Shown: positions 16,598-24,915, counted from the stretch's first letter. The stretch is DNA of 34,721 nt from Budvicia aquatica DSM 5075 = ATCC 35567 (GCF_000427805.1 NZ_ATYS01000056.1:183-34903), one strand, 5' to 3'. The notes: generated by a model from the letters alone, not told the origin. Made by a program: numbers and translations.

Positions 16598-17758
16598 TTA
16601 TTGGGCCTTTAGTCGCATTCCTATATGAATAGTTCGGATTAATGCCTCTGCCGTATCTGATAACAGTGCTTCTGCATTTTTCATTGAATTTTCTAACGAT
16701 ATCGGGCCAGGACAGATAGACCACATGGCATTAATATTATGCTGATAAAGAGTCTCTGAGCCGTCGCCAAGAGTACCAGCGAGTGCTATGACCGGTTTAT
16801 TATATGCTGCAGCCAGATTAGCGACGCCCACCGGAGCCTTACCAAAGCTACTTTGTTTATCTAATTTCCCTTCGCCTGTAATAACTAAATCTGCATTGCG
16901 TATGAGCGACTCAGCATTTAATAGCTCAAGGACTAGCTCGATACCTGGTCTAAGCTTTGCCTGAGTAAACCACATTAATGCGGCTCCCATCCCCCCGGCG
17001 GCTCCCGCGCCCGGCGTGAGGTTTGTATCATTGTTTAGCTGATGGCATAGAACCCGATGATAATTAACCATACCCATTTCCAGCTGTTGCAACTGTTGCT
17101 GATTTGCCCCTTTTTGTGGGCCATAAATATGCGTTGCACCATTGGGGCCGAGCAGAGGATTATTGACATCACATGAGGCTTCAAAGCGCGAATCTTTGAC
17201 TGCCGGGTGTAGTTTGCCTAAGTCGATACGATAAATGCGAATAAGGTCTTCACCGGTGGCAGGCTCGGGAATAAGGTTGTTATCTTTATCAAAAAACTGT
17301 ACGCCTAGAGCTTGGGCAAACCCGATGCCGCCATCATTGGTAGCACTTCCTCCAAGGCCAATGATGATATGCCTAATGCCTTCATCTAAAACTTGATTAA
17401 TTAACTGGCCGAGCCCGTATGATGAAGCCTTTGGGGCGTTTCTGAGCGTTTTTGGCGTCAGCTCTAATCCACAGGCCTGAGCCATTTCTACAATGGCTTT
17501 ATCTTTGCCTAAGGTGATATATTCGGCATTGATCTGCTGACCATAAGGGCCAGTGACAGCCATTTTTCTATTTGTTTTTCCCTTTAATAATGGGCTGGCA
17601 TTCAGTATTTGTAATAACCCTTCTCCGCCATCGGCAATCGGTAATTGATTGGTAGTGATATCAGGGCAGTAGCGGATTAAGCCAGAAGCGATAGCTTCGC
17701 AAGCTTGTTGAGCGGTACAGCTCCCTTTGAATGAATCTACAGCGATAACAATATTCAT
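16598..17758 (-). CDS. Glycerate 2-kinase (GarK/GlxK family)
   Basis: Phosphorylates D-glycerate with ATP to 2-phosphoglycerate, feeding lower glycolysis. The 386 residues compare with 381 in E. coli GarK and align along the whole length. Signatures are IADGGEG (41-47), GLGGSATNDGG (134-144), PGAGAAGGMGAAL (249-261) and VITGEGKLD (292-300). The ATG has AGGACGG upstream. In E. coli the family serves galactarate/glucarate (garK) and allantoin (glxK) breakdown; here neither pathway's aldolase nor tartronate semialdehyde reductase is nearby, so glycerate should come from the thiolase and CoA transferase encoded upstream. The gene keeps all motifs and looks functional. Confidence 0.94.
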   Translation of the reverse strand: MNIVIAVDSFKGSCTAQQACEAIASGLIRYCPDITTNQLPIADGGEGLLQILNASPLLKGKTNRKMAVTGPYGQQINAEYITLGKDKAIVEMAQACGLELTPKTLRNAPKASSYGLGQLINQVLDEGIRHIIIGLGGSATNDGGIGFAQALGVQFFDKDNNLIPEPATGEDLIRIYRIDLGKLHPAVKDSRFEASCDVNNPLLGPNGATHIYGPQKGANQQQLQQLEMGMVNYHRVLCHQLNNDTNLTPGAGAAGGMGAALMWFTQAKLRPGIELVLELLNAESLIRNADLVITGEGKLDKQSSFGKAPVGVANLAAAYNKPVIALAGTLGDGSETLYQHNINAMWSICPGPISLENSMKNAEALLSDTAEALIRTIHIGMRLKAQ

Positions 17759-17798
17759 AACCGTCCTTTAAAAATTCGGGCTGAAGGTTTATTAAATG

Positions 17799-17821
17799 AG
17801 GAGGAGCAATACGCTCCTCCT
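17799..17821 (-). repeat. Hairpin between thiolase and glycerate kinase genes
   Basis: AGGAGGAGC / GCTCCTCCT forms a nine-base perfect stem with a five-base loop, 11 bases after the thiolase stop. No T run follows on the minus strand, so it looks like an mRNA-processing or stability element more than a terminator. The arm also contains an SD-like purine run. Confidence 0.6.
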
Positions 17822-17831
17822 TATCGTTTTA

Positions 17832-19016
17832 TTAACGTTCACGCTCAAACAGTACGGAAATGCCTTGTCCACCGCCGATGCACATAGTGGCTAAACCGGT
17901 GTTCAGATTGCGTCGTTCCATTTCGTACATTAGCTTGACGGAAATGATGGCTCCGCTGGCACCAACGGGGTGGCCAAGCGCAATGGCACCACCATTGACG
18001 TTTACTTTTGCAGGATCGAGTTTGAGATCGTTGATCACCGCCAACGATTGGGCAGCAAAGGCTTCATTTAACTCAATAAGGTCAATGTCATGAACCGACA
18101 TATTTAGCTTTTTCATCAGCTTCTTAGTTGCGGGAGCCGGGCCAAAGCCCATGATCTCAGCTTCACATCCTGCAACGGCCCAGCCACGAATAACCATTCT
18201 AATGGGGAGGCCGAGTTGCTCTGCCTTGGCTCTGGTTGTGATAACTAAAGCACCTGCACCATCGTTGATACCAGATGAAGTCGCTGCCGTTACCGTTCCG
18301 TCTTTTTTGAAGGCTGGTTTTAACTGGGCATATTTCTCTTTAGGCGTATCACGCGGGTGTTCATCAGTATCAAAGATACGGGTATTTTTTCCTTCTCTGA
18401 TTTCTAACGGTAAGATCTGTGATTCAAAATGGCCGGCTTTAATTGCAGCCAATGCTTTTTGTTGGCTATTCCAGGCGAATTCATCCATAGCTTCGCGAGT
18501 TATATTGAATCGTTCAGCAGTAAACTCAGCCGTCATTCCGTTGTGATAGGGTCCTTCCGGCCACGTCAGGATAGAGATGATTCCATCTTCCAGTTCGCCG
18601 TGGCCCAAACGATAGCCATAGCGGGCTTTGCGGATATAGTAGGGAAGCTGTGTCATGTTCTCCGTTCCGCAGGCTACGGTAATCTCAGCATTTCCCGTTT
18701 GAAGTTCCATCATACAGTCGACGATTGCCTGAAGGCCTGAGCCGCATTGGCGATTGACGGAGTAGGATGTTGTCTCATTAGGTAATCCGGCCCGTAACTG
18801 ACAAATTCTGGCAATAAAACCGCTTTCAGCAATTTGCCCGACGTTACCTACCACAACTTCGTCTATTTGTTCCGGTTTTAAACCAGCGCGAACCACGGCC
18901 TCTCTGATTACGGCTGCACCTAAATCGTGTTGGTGGACATCTTTAAAACTTCCGCCCATGGTACCTATTGCAGTACGTACACCGCTGACAACAACAATAT
19001 CATTTTCATTTTTCAT
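17832..19016 (-). CDS. Acetyl-CoA acetyltransferase-type beta-ketothiolase
   Basis: Cleaves a 3-ketoacyl-CoA with CoA to acetyl-CoA and a shorter acyl-CoA. The 394 residues match the AtoB/PhaA family length. The nucleophile Cys91 lies in NRQCGSGLQAI; the His motif GGAIALGHPVGASGA and the second Cys motif CIGGGQG are near residues 350 and 380. The start MKNENDIVV is preceded by TAAGGAAAATAAA; a longer in-frame start would overlap the dehydrogenase gene and lacks support. It lies 10 bases after the dehydrogenase stop, so the two are coupled. Family sequence alone would say acetoacetyl-CoA thiolase; the glycerate kinase next door suggests a polyhydroxy 3-ketoacyl-CoA instead (inference). Confidence 0.93.
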   Translation of the reverse strand: MKNENDIVVVSGVRTAIGTMGGSFKDVHQHDLGAAVIREAVVRAGLKPEQIDEVVVGNVGQIAESGFIARICQLRAGLPNETTSYSVNRQCGSGLQAIVDCMMELQTGNAEITVACGTENMTQLPYYIRKARYGYRLGHGELEDGIISILTWPEGPYHNGMTAEFTAERFNITREAMDEFAWNSQQKALAAIKAGHFESQILPLEIREGKNTRIFDTDEHPRDTPKEKYAQLKPAFKKDGTVTAATSSGINDGAGALVITTRAKAEQLGLPIRMVIRGWAVAGCEAEIMGFGPAPATKKLMKKLNMSVHDIDLIELNEAFAAQSLAVINDLKLDPAKVNVNGGAIALGHPVGASGAIISVKLMYEMERRNLNTGLATMCIGGGQGISVLFERER

Positions 19017-19026
19017 TTTATTTTCC

Positions 19027-19764
19027 TTACAGCACCATGCCGCCGCCAACGTTAATCACTTCGCCATTGATATAGCGAGCTTCATCAGAGGCTAAAAAAG
19101 CAACGCAGTTTCCAACGTCTCTCGGGTCTCCTGCATATCCTGCCGGTATTTTGCTGACCATAATGTCCCAGACTTTTTCCGGTACAGATTTAGTCATATC
19201 GGTTTCAATAAACCCCGGGCAAATCGCATTTACCGTAACCCCTTTACGGGCCAGCTCCCGGCAGGCTGTTTTAGTTAACCCGATTACACCGGCTTTGGAG
19301 GCTGCGTAGTTAGCTTGCCCGATATTACCCAGCCAGCTAGCTGATGAAATATTGATGATCCGGCCGGCAGAGCGTTCACGCATGCGAATAGTGGCTTCCT
19401 GCATGCAGTGAAAAGTACCCTTTAGATTAATATCCATGACCAGATCCCAGTTTTCTTCGGTCAATTTATGCAGCATGGCATCTCGGTTGATCCCCGCGTT
19501 ATTAACCAAAATATCGATCGGACCAAGTTGCTGCTCTGCCTCTGAAAACAGGTGATTGACTTCATCTCGTATCGCAATATTGCAGGGAATAAAAATGGCT
19601 TTATGTCCCGCATCAGTGAGCTCTTGTACCGTGTTAGTGCCACTTTCTTTATCGACGTCACATATAACGACAGCAGCCCCCTGTTCAGCCAATACCTGAG
19701 CAATACCTCGGCCAAGTCCTCGCCCTGAACCTGTGATAATGGCGACCTTATTTTTTAATGACAT
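19027..19764 (-). CDS. Short-chain dehydrogenase/reductase (FabG/PhaB-like)
   Basis: A 245-residue Rossmann-fold oxidoreductase. The cofactor motif TGSGRGLG is at residues 11-18, NNAG at 88-91, catalytic Ser140, Tyr153 and Lys157 (YAASK), and the C-terminal family end GEVINVGGGM. Asp36 after the second strand (VICDVDK) favours NAD(H). This type interconverts 3-hydroxyacyl and 3-ketoacyl thioesters. Its place directly before the thiolase implies that it oxidises a 3-hydroxyacyl-CoA to the 3-keto form for thiolysis. A role in fatty acid synthesis or PHB formation is unlikely: no acyl carrier protein, condensing enzyme or PHB synthase is nearby. Ribosome binding site AAGGAATGCACT. Confidence 0.92.
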   Translation of the reverse strand: MSLKNKVAIITGSGRGLGRGIAQVLAEQGAAVVICDVDKESGTNTVQELTDAGHKAIFIPCNIAIRDEVNHLFSEAEQQLGPIDILVNNAGINRDAMLHKLTEENWDLVMDINLKGTFHCMQEATIRMRERSAGRIINISSASWLGNIGQANYAASKAGVIGLTKTACRELARKGVTVNAICPGFIETDMTKSVPEKVWDIMVSKIPAGYAGDPRDVGNCVAFLASDEARYINGEVINVGGGMVL

Positions 19765-19833
19765 AGTGCATTCCTTATATTTTTATTTAGCCGTTATGGA
19801 CAACGGCAGATTAATGATGAATAGAAAATTAGC

Positions 19834-21411
19834 TCAACCGTTGGTCAGCGTGCTTTTAAGATCAAAGTTAGGTTCAGAGAACAGTGAGGAATCCATTAGT
19901 TTTAAGGAGTCAGAGATCAGTGGCATAAATTCCATCTGTTGCAGAATGTCTGATTCGAGGTTGATCCCCGGTGCTATCTCAATCAGCATTGGCCCTTGTT
20001 CTGTGAGTTCAAATACGGCTCGCTCTGTAACCAGATGCATCTTTTGTTTTTTGCCGCGGGCTATCTCACCGTTGTAGGAAATCTGGTTGATATGGCTGAC
20101 TAGCTTCTTAATTGAACCTTCGCGAATAATGTTTACTTTTCCGTGACTAAATTCGACCTCAAGCCCTTTAGCGGTAAAGGTTGAACAAAACACGACGTGG
20201 TGTGCATTTTGAGTTATATCGATAAACCCACCGGCTCCGGTGCATCGGTCGCCCATTTTTGTTGCATTGATATGTCCGTTAGCGTCCATTTCTCCCGCCC
20301 CCATATAAGTGATATCTACGCCGACACCGTTGTAATACAGCATTTGTTCTTGGTGGTTGATCATCGCTGTCAGGTTTTTACCAATACCGAAATCCACTCC
20401 TCCGGCTTGAACCCCGCCATAGATCCCTGATTCAACGGTGATGGTAATTTCATCGCTGATGCCTTCTTCGTGAATGATGGTTCCGATGACGTCGTTAGGA
20501 ATTCCGGTACCCAGATTGATAACGCATTCGGGATAGAGAAACTGACAGGCGCGCCGGCCAATGACTTTACGAATGTCCAGCGGTAGCTTTTCGACTTTAC
20601 TGGCAGGCGCCACTAAGTTGCCGCAGTAAGAAGGATCGTAGAACCAGGACGACGTTTGTCGATGGTCTTGCTGCGGATCGTCACAGACTACGATGGCATC
20701 AATAAAATTGCCCGGTACTACCACCTGCTTAGGATGAAGGGTTCCTTTCTGAGCAAGGTTCTTAACCTGAGCAATGACTTTTCCGCCAAAACGTTTTGCA
20801 GCAAGTACTGCCTGAAGAATTTCCAGCTTCATCGCTTCTTCTTCGCAGGTTAAATTGCCATCGGTATCTGCAGAGGTTCCTCGGATGATAACGGTGTCTA
20901 ACGGTAGGGCAGGGTAAAACAGATACTCTTCGTCGCGCATAGTGACCACTTCGACCAGATCGGGAAGCTGGCGAGTGAGGCTATTCATTTTTCCTCCCTC
21001 AATGCGCGGGTCAATAAATGTCCCCAAACCTACCTTTGACAGATACCCTGCCTGGCCGGCAGCCATCGCCGTGTACAGGTGTACAATCTGTCCCTGAGGC
21101 AAGCAGAAAGCTTCAACTTTGTTCGAGGCAATCTTTTCCATCCATTTTGGAGCAAGTCCCCAGTGGGAGCCTATGATGCGTTTAACCATACCTTGTGATG
21201 TGAAATGTTGATTACCACGTTCACGGTTAGACTGCCCGGCTGAGTGAATATAGGTCAGGTTATTGGGCGATCCCGTTTCAAGAAATCGCTGCTCCAGCGC
21301 CTTAAGAATGGATTCCGCTGCACCAATAAGCGTCATCCCTATAGTACAAAGCGTTGAGCCATCATTAACTAAAGCCGCGGCCTGCTGAGCGGTGATAACT
21401 TTATTTTTCAT
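19834..21411 (-). CDS. Acyl-CoA:carboxylate CoA transferase (family I, YdiF-like)
   Basis: Moves CoA between carboxylates through an enzyme-bound glutamyl-CoA. The 525 residues contain fused alpha and beta domains as in acetate/propionate CoA transferases and E. coli YdiF. The N-terminal half starts VITAQQAAALVNDGSTL, and the C-terminal half has the oxyanion-type stretch NLGTGIPN and the catalytic Glu327 in TVESGIYGG. In the proposed pathway it would return CoA from the thiolysis product to fresh substrate, releasing free glycerate for the kinase and saving ATP. Acetate as acceptor is an alternative. Spaced 69 bases from the dehydrogenase start. Confidence 0.92.
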   Translation of the reverse strand: MKNKVITAQQAAALVNDGSTLCTIGMTLIGAAESILKALEQRFLETGSPNNLTYIHSAGQSNRERGNQHFTSQGMVKRIIGSHWGLAPKWMEKIASNKVEAFCLPQGQIVHLYTAMAAGQAGYLSKVGLGTFIDPRIEGGKMNSLTRQLPDLVEVVTMRDEEYLFYPALPLDTVIIRGTSADTDGNLTCEEEAMKLEILQAVLAAKRFGGKVIAQVKNLAQKGTLHPKQVVVPGNFIDAIVVCDDPQQDHRQTSSWFYDPSYCGNLVAPASKVEKLPLDIRKVIGRRACQFLYPECVINLGTGIPNDVIGTIIHEEGISDEITITVESGIYGGVQAGGVDFGIGKNLTAMINHQEQMLYYNGVGVDITYMGAGEMDANGHINATKMGDRCTGAGGFIDITQNAHHVVFCSTFTAKGLEVEFSHGKVNIIREGSIKKLVSHINQISYNGEIARGKKQKMHLVTERAVFELTEQGPMLIEIAPGINLESDILQQMEFMPLISDSLKLMDSSLFSEPNFDLKSTLTNG

Positions 21412-21458
21412 AAAACCTCTATTTCTTTATATCCGCATGGTTCCGATGGTATGCAGCA

Positions 21459-21479
21459 GCCTTTCAGAATTAGAAAGGC
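21459..21479 (-). repeat. Hairpin between transporter and CoA transferase genes
   Basis: GCCTTTC / GAAAGGC is a perfect seven-base stem with a seven-base loop, 13 bases after the transporter stop. No T run follows in the direction of transcription, so it is more likely a 3' stability or processing element than a full terminator. Confidence 0.5.
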
Positions 21480-21492
21480 CACTTTGATAAAA

Positions 21493-22830
21493 CTACTTCT
21501 CAGATTTTTTAGCGTCAGCGTCCTGCATCTCTTTTACGCTAGGTGGCTGTTTAACCAAGGCCGCACCAATGGTGGCACAGAGCAGTAGGGCAACGGCGAA
21601 CCACAGGCCGGCACTTGGCGATCCGGTCTTATCTTCTAATAGGCCAAATACGTAAGGTCCGAAGAAACCACCGGTTATACCCAGACAGGCTAATAAACCT
21701 AAGCCACCTGCCAGCATATGTCCGCTCATCAGCGTGGCCGGATAGGTAAAGATGATCGACTGAACAACGAAGAACATTGATGCACCGATACAGAATCCGA
21801 TCAGCCCTAGAACAGGGCCACCGAGGGCACCGATCACAAAGCCGATAGCCATTGACATGAAGCCAGAGACCAACATGACCTGTGAGCGTTTTGCTGTATT
21901 GGCATATTTAGGTAAGAAGAACCCGCCTATCGCGGCTGCAATCCATGGAATGGCAGTTAATAAGCCCAATGTGAGGGTTGTCATTTTGCCATAGCTATTA
22001 ATGATGCTTGGCAAGAAATAGGTCAGGCTATAAACCGCGATTTGGTGGGTAAAGTAGATCGCAACAATCAACATAAATGTTTTATTGGTAAATGCGGTTT
22101 TAAACGAGAATTTCTGGTTTTTATCAACGCCGACAGGTCGTTCTGATTCCAGCTTAGTTTCAATATATTCGACATCGGCAGGGGTTAGCCATTTTGCGTC
22201 GCGAGGCTTGTCTGGCAATACGGCATAGACATAGAATGCGAGAATAACGGCAGGAATACCTTCAACAATGAACATCCACTGCCAGCCGTGTAAGCCGCCA
22301 ACGCCATCCAGCATTAATAGTGCGCCGCCTAGCGGTGCTCCAACAATGTTAGCGATACACACACCAAGAAGGAACATACCTACGGCTCTGGCGCGTTCTT
22401 CCCTTCCAAACCAATAGGTGAGATACAATATAATACCCGGGTATAAACCCGCTTCTGCCGCACCAAGCAACAGGCGCATCACATAGAACGATGTTGGTCC
22501 GGTGACAAAGGCCATGCCAGCGGAAATTAAGCCCCAAGTGATCATTATGCGGGTAATCCAGAAGCGAGCACCGACTCTGGCCATGATCAGATTGCTGGGG
22601 ATTTCCATCGTTGAGTAGGTGAGAAAAAATAGCCCTGCGCCGAGCCCATAGGAGGTGGCCGACAGCCCGAGGTCTATCGACATTGATGCTCTGGCTATTC
22701 CAATATTTGTTCTATCAATAAAACTGATAATATAAACAATAATTAATAGCGGCATTAAGTGCTTATATATTTTTGCATTGGTTATAGCCGCCTGACTTAA
22801 TGCGGCTATTTTTGATTGTGTATTTGACAT
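21493..22830 (-). CDS. MFS transporter, anion:cation symporter (ACS) family
   Basis: A 445-residue inner-membrane carrier with about twelve hydrophobic segments. The ACS-type signature FIDRTNIGIA is at about residues 37-46 and the cytoplasmic loop motif WFGREERARAVG at about 139-150. Relatives carry organic anions such as galactarate, tartrate, phthalate or 4-hydroxyphenylacetate with protons. Among these the closest relative cannot be told by eye. In this operon it should import the carboxylate substrate of the CoA pathway. The start follows GAGGGGAGATAATTAACC. A 187-base gap and promoter-like signals separate it from the ligase gene. Confidence 0.92.
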   Translation of the reverse strand: MSNTQSKIAALSQAAITNAKIYKHLMPLLIIVYIISFIDRTNIGIARASMSIDLGLSATSYGLGAGLFFLTYSTMEIPSNLIMARVGARFWITRIMITWGLISAGMAFVTGPTSFYVMRLLLGAAEAGLYPGIILYLTYWFGREERARAVGMFLLGVCIANIVGAPLGGALLMLDGVGGLHGWQWMFIVEGIPAVILAFYVYAVLPDKPRDAKWLTPADVEYIETKLESERPVGVDKNQKFSFKTAFTNKTFMLIVAIYFTHQIAVYSLTYFLPSIINSYGKMTTLTLGLLTAIPWIAAAIGGFFLPKYANTAKRSQVMLVSGFMSMAIGFVIGALGGPVLGLIGFCIGASMFFVVQSIIFTYPATLMSGHMLAGGLGLLACLGITGGFFGPYVFGLLEDKTGSPSAGLWFAVALLLCATIGAALVKQPPSVKEMQDADAKKSEK

Positions 22831-22902
22831 GGTTAATTATCTCCCCTCATTTATAGAGGTTATTAATCAATGTAGGGTGCTATTAGCTTAATGGGCATGC
22901 TA

Positions 22903-22920
22903 GGTATAGTTATCCATACC
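22903..22920. promoter_or_regulatory. Candidate operator dyad at the transporter transcription start
   Basis: GGTATAGTTATCCATACC is an imperfect palindrome (14 of 18 bases symmetric, five-base perfect arms). It overlaps the expected start of transcription from the adjacent promoter, where a bound protein would repress. Which regulator would bind is unknown. Confidence 0.4.
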
Positions 22921-22923
22921 CGC

Positions 22924-22951
22924 TATATATATGTTGTTTTTATTAAGTTAA
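22924..22951 (-). promoter_or_regulatory. Probable promoter of the transporter and downstream genes
   Basis: On the minus strand TTAACT and TATATA are 16 bases apart. Start would be near 22917, giving an 87-base leader to the transporter gene. A dyad AGATGAGCATCT (22967-22978) sits at about -55, where an activator could act. Confidence 0.45.
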
Positions 22952-23017
22952 TGGCGTATTAAATCCAGATGAGCATCTCCTTTTATATCTATTGTTCCAT
23001 TATCTAATGTTTATTGA

Positions 23018-24565
23018 TTAATTTATTAGGTTGGCTTTTTGTCTTAATAATAATTTATTGGTTTTTCCATTTGTATTCTTTGGTAGTTCCGGAATAAATA
23101 TTATTTTTGATGGTATTTTAAATTTGGCAATTTTATCTGAGAGCCATTGGCTAATATTATCGCTGACTAATGGACTATCTTGATGAGCAACAATGTAAGC
23201 GACCGCTTCTTCACCATAAATTTCACTATGTTTTGGCACAATAGCGATGTCTTTTACGCCGGGATAATTGGATATAAGATTTTCTATTTCAATACAATAA
23301 ATCTTTTCTCCGCCCCTGTTGATCATGTCTTTACTGCGATCTTTGATAAACAGATAATTGTCTGAATCTAGGCTGGCAATGTCACCGGTATAAAACCAAC
23401 CATCCTGAAAGTACTGCTGGTTAGCTTGCGGATTTTTCCAATACTCTTTTATCACCACAGGGCCTCTTAACCATAAGTGACCGATTTCGTTAGTTGTGAG
23501 TAAGCGATTGCTATCATCTCTGATTTGGCATTCCAGCCCGGCAATAGGTAAGCCTGAGCTACCGACCTTGTTGCTTTCTCTGGCATCTAATGGAAATATG
23601 CTAGCCGGAGAGGTTGTTTCGGTTAAGCCATATATAGGTCTTATTTCAGTATTAGGAAATAATTCAGATAGTTTATTTATTATTCCTATATTTAAATGGC
23701 CGGCACCACAAGCGATCATTCTTAAGCTTGAATAGTGATATTCAGTAAGGTGCTTCTCCGCTTCCTGAGTTAGCAGAATAAATACCGTCGGAGAGCCATG
23801 AAGAAACGTTATTTCATATTGGCTTATGGCCTTAAGTATTTCATCAGCATTAAAGCGTTGGTGTAAATGAATAGTTCCACCAATATGAATGAATAAACAT
23901 AATAACGCTGAAAGGCCAGTAATATGACAAATCGGTATCGGTAAAATGGTACTGTCTTTAGATGTTAAATTAAGCGTTTGCTGATAAGCGGTAATAGCAT
24001 GTAAAAAATTACCATGGGTAATAGCGGCCCCTTTCGGGGAGCCGGTTGTTCCTGAAGTATAAATAATGGCTGCAATATCATCTGACGTAATCGCTGTATC
24101 GGTTATCGGGCTCGGTAAGGTGTGATTATCAGCGTTGCGTAACATAAATTGCCAATCTGACAGTGATATGCGGTGGTCAGGCTTAGTTTGGGATGGTGAT
24201 GCCAGCCATGGCTGGTATTCAGGGTCAAAAAATACCACCTCGGCATCTACCGAATCCAAAATATTCTGACTATCGTCAGATTTTAGTTTGGTGCTTAAAG
24301 GAACAACGATAACGCCAAGGGCCATTGCTGCATAAAATAGTGAGCAAAATTCAGGCCTGTTGCCCAGAGCAAGCACAATGACATCACCTTTTTTCAGCTT
24401 AAAGTTTTCCGCCAGGCAGAGGATATTCAAGCTCACGCTATGATTAAATTGAGCATAGCTATATCGATGCCCTTCAAAGCAGATTGCCGCGTGTTCACCT
24501 CTGGCTTCGACGCTTTGCTGCAGGCTTTGATAAAGGTGTTTGATTGTTGGTTGTGCTATAGCCAT
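23018..24565 (-). CDS. AMP-forming acyl-CoA synthetase (ANL superfamily ligase)
   Basis: Activates a carboxylate with ATP and CoA. The start MAIAQPTIKH is preceded by ATAGGAAATAAA; the longer open frame upstream has no family similarity and holds the promoter. The 515 residues include the phosphate loop YTSGTTGSPKG (169-179), YGLTE (312-316), Asp395 in FYTGD, Arg410 in the hinge region and catalytic Lys501 in NGKTNK. Substrate is not readable from sequence; relatives act on fatty, aromatic and short hydroxy acids. In context it would make the CoA ester of the imported acid, at least to prime the CoA transferase cycle. The gene looks AT-rich, more so than the dehydrogenase and thiolase genes, so it may have a separate origin. 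Confidence 0.92.
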   Translation of the reverse strand: MAIAQPTIKHLYQSLQQSVEARGEHAAICFEGHRYSYAQFNHSVSLNILCLAENFKLKKGDVIVLALGNRPEFCSLFYAAMALGVIVVPLSTKLKSDDSQNILDSVDAEVVFFDPEYQPWLASPSQTKPDHRISLSDWQFMLRNADNHTLPSPITDTAITSDDIAAIIYTSGTTGSPKGAAITHGNFLHAITAYQQTLNLTSKDSTILPIPICHITGLSALLCLFIHIGGTIHLHQRFNADEILKAISQYEITFLHGSPTVFILLTQEAEKHLTEYHYSSLRMIACGAGHLNIGIINKLSELFPNTEIRPIYGLTETTSPASIFPLDARESNKVGSSGLPIAGLECQIRDDSNRLLTTNEIGHLWLRGPVVIKEYWKNPQANQQYFQDGWFYTGDIASLDSDNYLFIKDRSKDMINRGGEKIYCIEIENLISNYPGVKDIAIVPKHSEIYGEEAVAYIVAHQDSPLVSDNISQWLSDKIAKFKIPSKIIFIPELPKNTNGKTNKLLLRQKANLIN

Positions 24566-24602
24566 TTTATTTCCTATCCCGGCATGGTTATCTGACTGGG
24601 AA

Positions 24603-24651
24603 AGTATAGGAAATCGGATGGCTACAAAAACGTGTAAAGTTTCACATCTTC
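24603..24651 (-). promoter_or_regulatory. Candidate CRP-dependent (class II) promoter of the ligase gene
   Basis: On the minus strand a -10 TATACT lies about 38 bases before the start codon and has no good -35. Upstream is TGTGA-N6-ACACG (24631-24646), a CRP-type site with one perfect half and a 3/5 second half. Its centre falls about 42 bases before the expected start of transcription, the class II activator position. Spacing and the missing -35 make it more convincing than the motif alone. Confidence 0.5.
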
Positions 24652-24882
24652 TTTTTCGCATCGCATCGCTGGTGTTGTGTAAAACGACAATTAACCTTTG
24701 GCCAATTAATACTAGCTGGCACGGGTCAGCCATCATTTAATGTTAATTAAATTTTAAAATTTGGTTAATGCTTGGGTTTGAGTCATATTTGGTGGTTTAT
24801 TTTTGTGCAAATGAATAAAAACCAGATAGGGGAGATTTAGGGAATGCCGATATTGAGTGCGGGTGATATAAATGGACTTAGT
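24652..24882. other. Intergenic stretch between ligase promoter and mscL terminator
   Basis: AT-rich. An imperfect inverted repeat with arms TGGTTT and AAACCA flanks 24793-24824. No gene is supported. A 27-codon frame on the plus strand starts at 24844 but runs through the mscL terminator. Confidence 0.5.
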
Positions 24883-24915
24883 AAAAAGCCCTACTCGCGA
24901 GAACGAATAGGGCTT
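24883..24915 (-). terminator. Terminator of mscL
   Basis: On the minus strand AAGCCCTA / TAGGGCTT with a T run after the stem lies 35 bases past the mscL stop. It separates mscL from the accessory block. Confidence 0.88.

Noticed and set aside
17832-19764. Thiolase plus FabG-like dehydrogenase read as polyhydroxybutyrate synthesis (PhaA/PhaB).
   Set aside because: No PHB synthase, phasin or depolymerase is near, while a transporter, CoA-activating enzymes and glycerate kinase point to breakdown of an imported acid.
24566-24736. Longer N-terminus of the acyl-CoA ligase (57 extra codons).
   Set aside because: The extra part does not resemble the ANL family, lacks a ribosome binding site and contains the promoter; the internal ATG has AGGA well placed.
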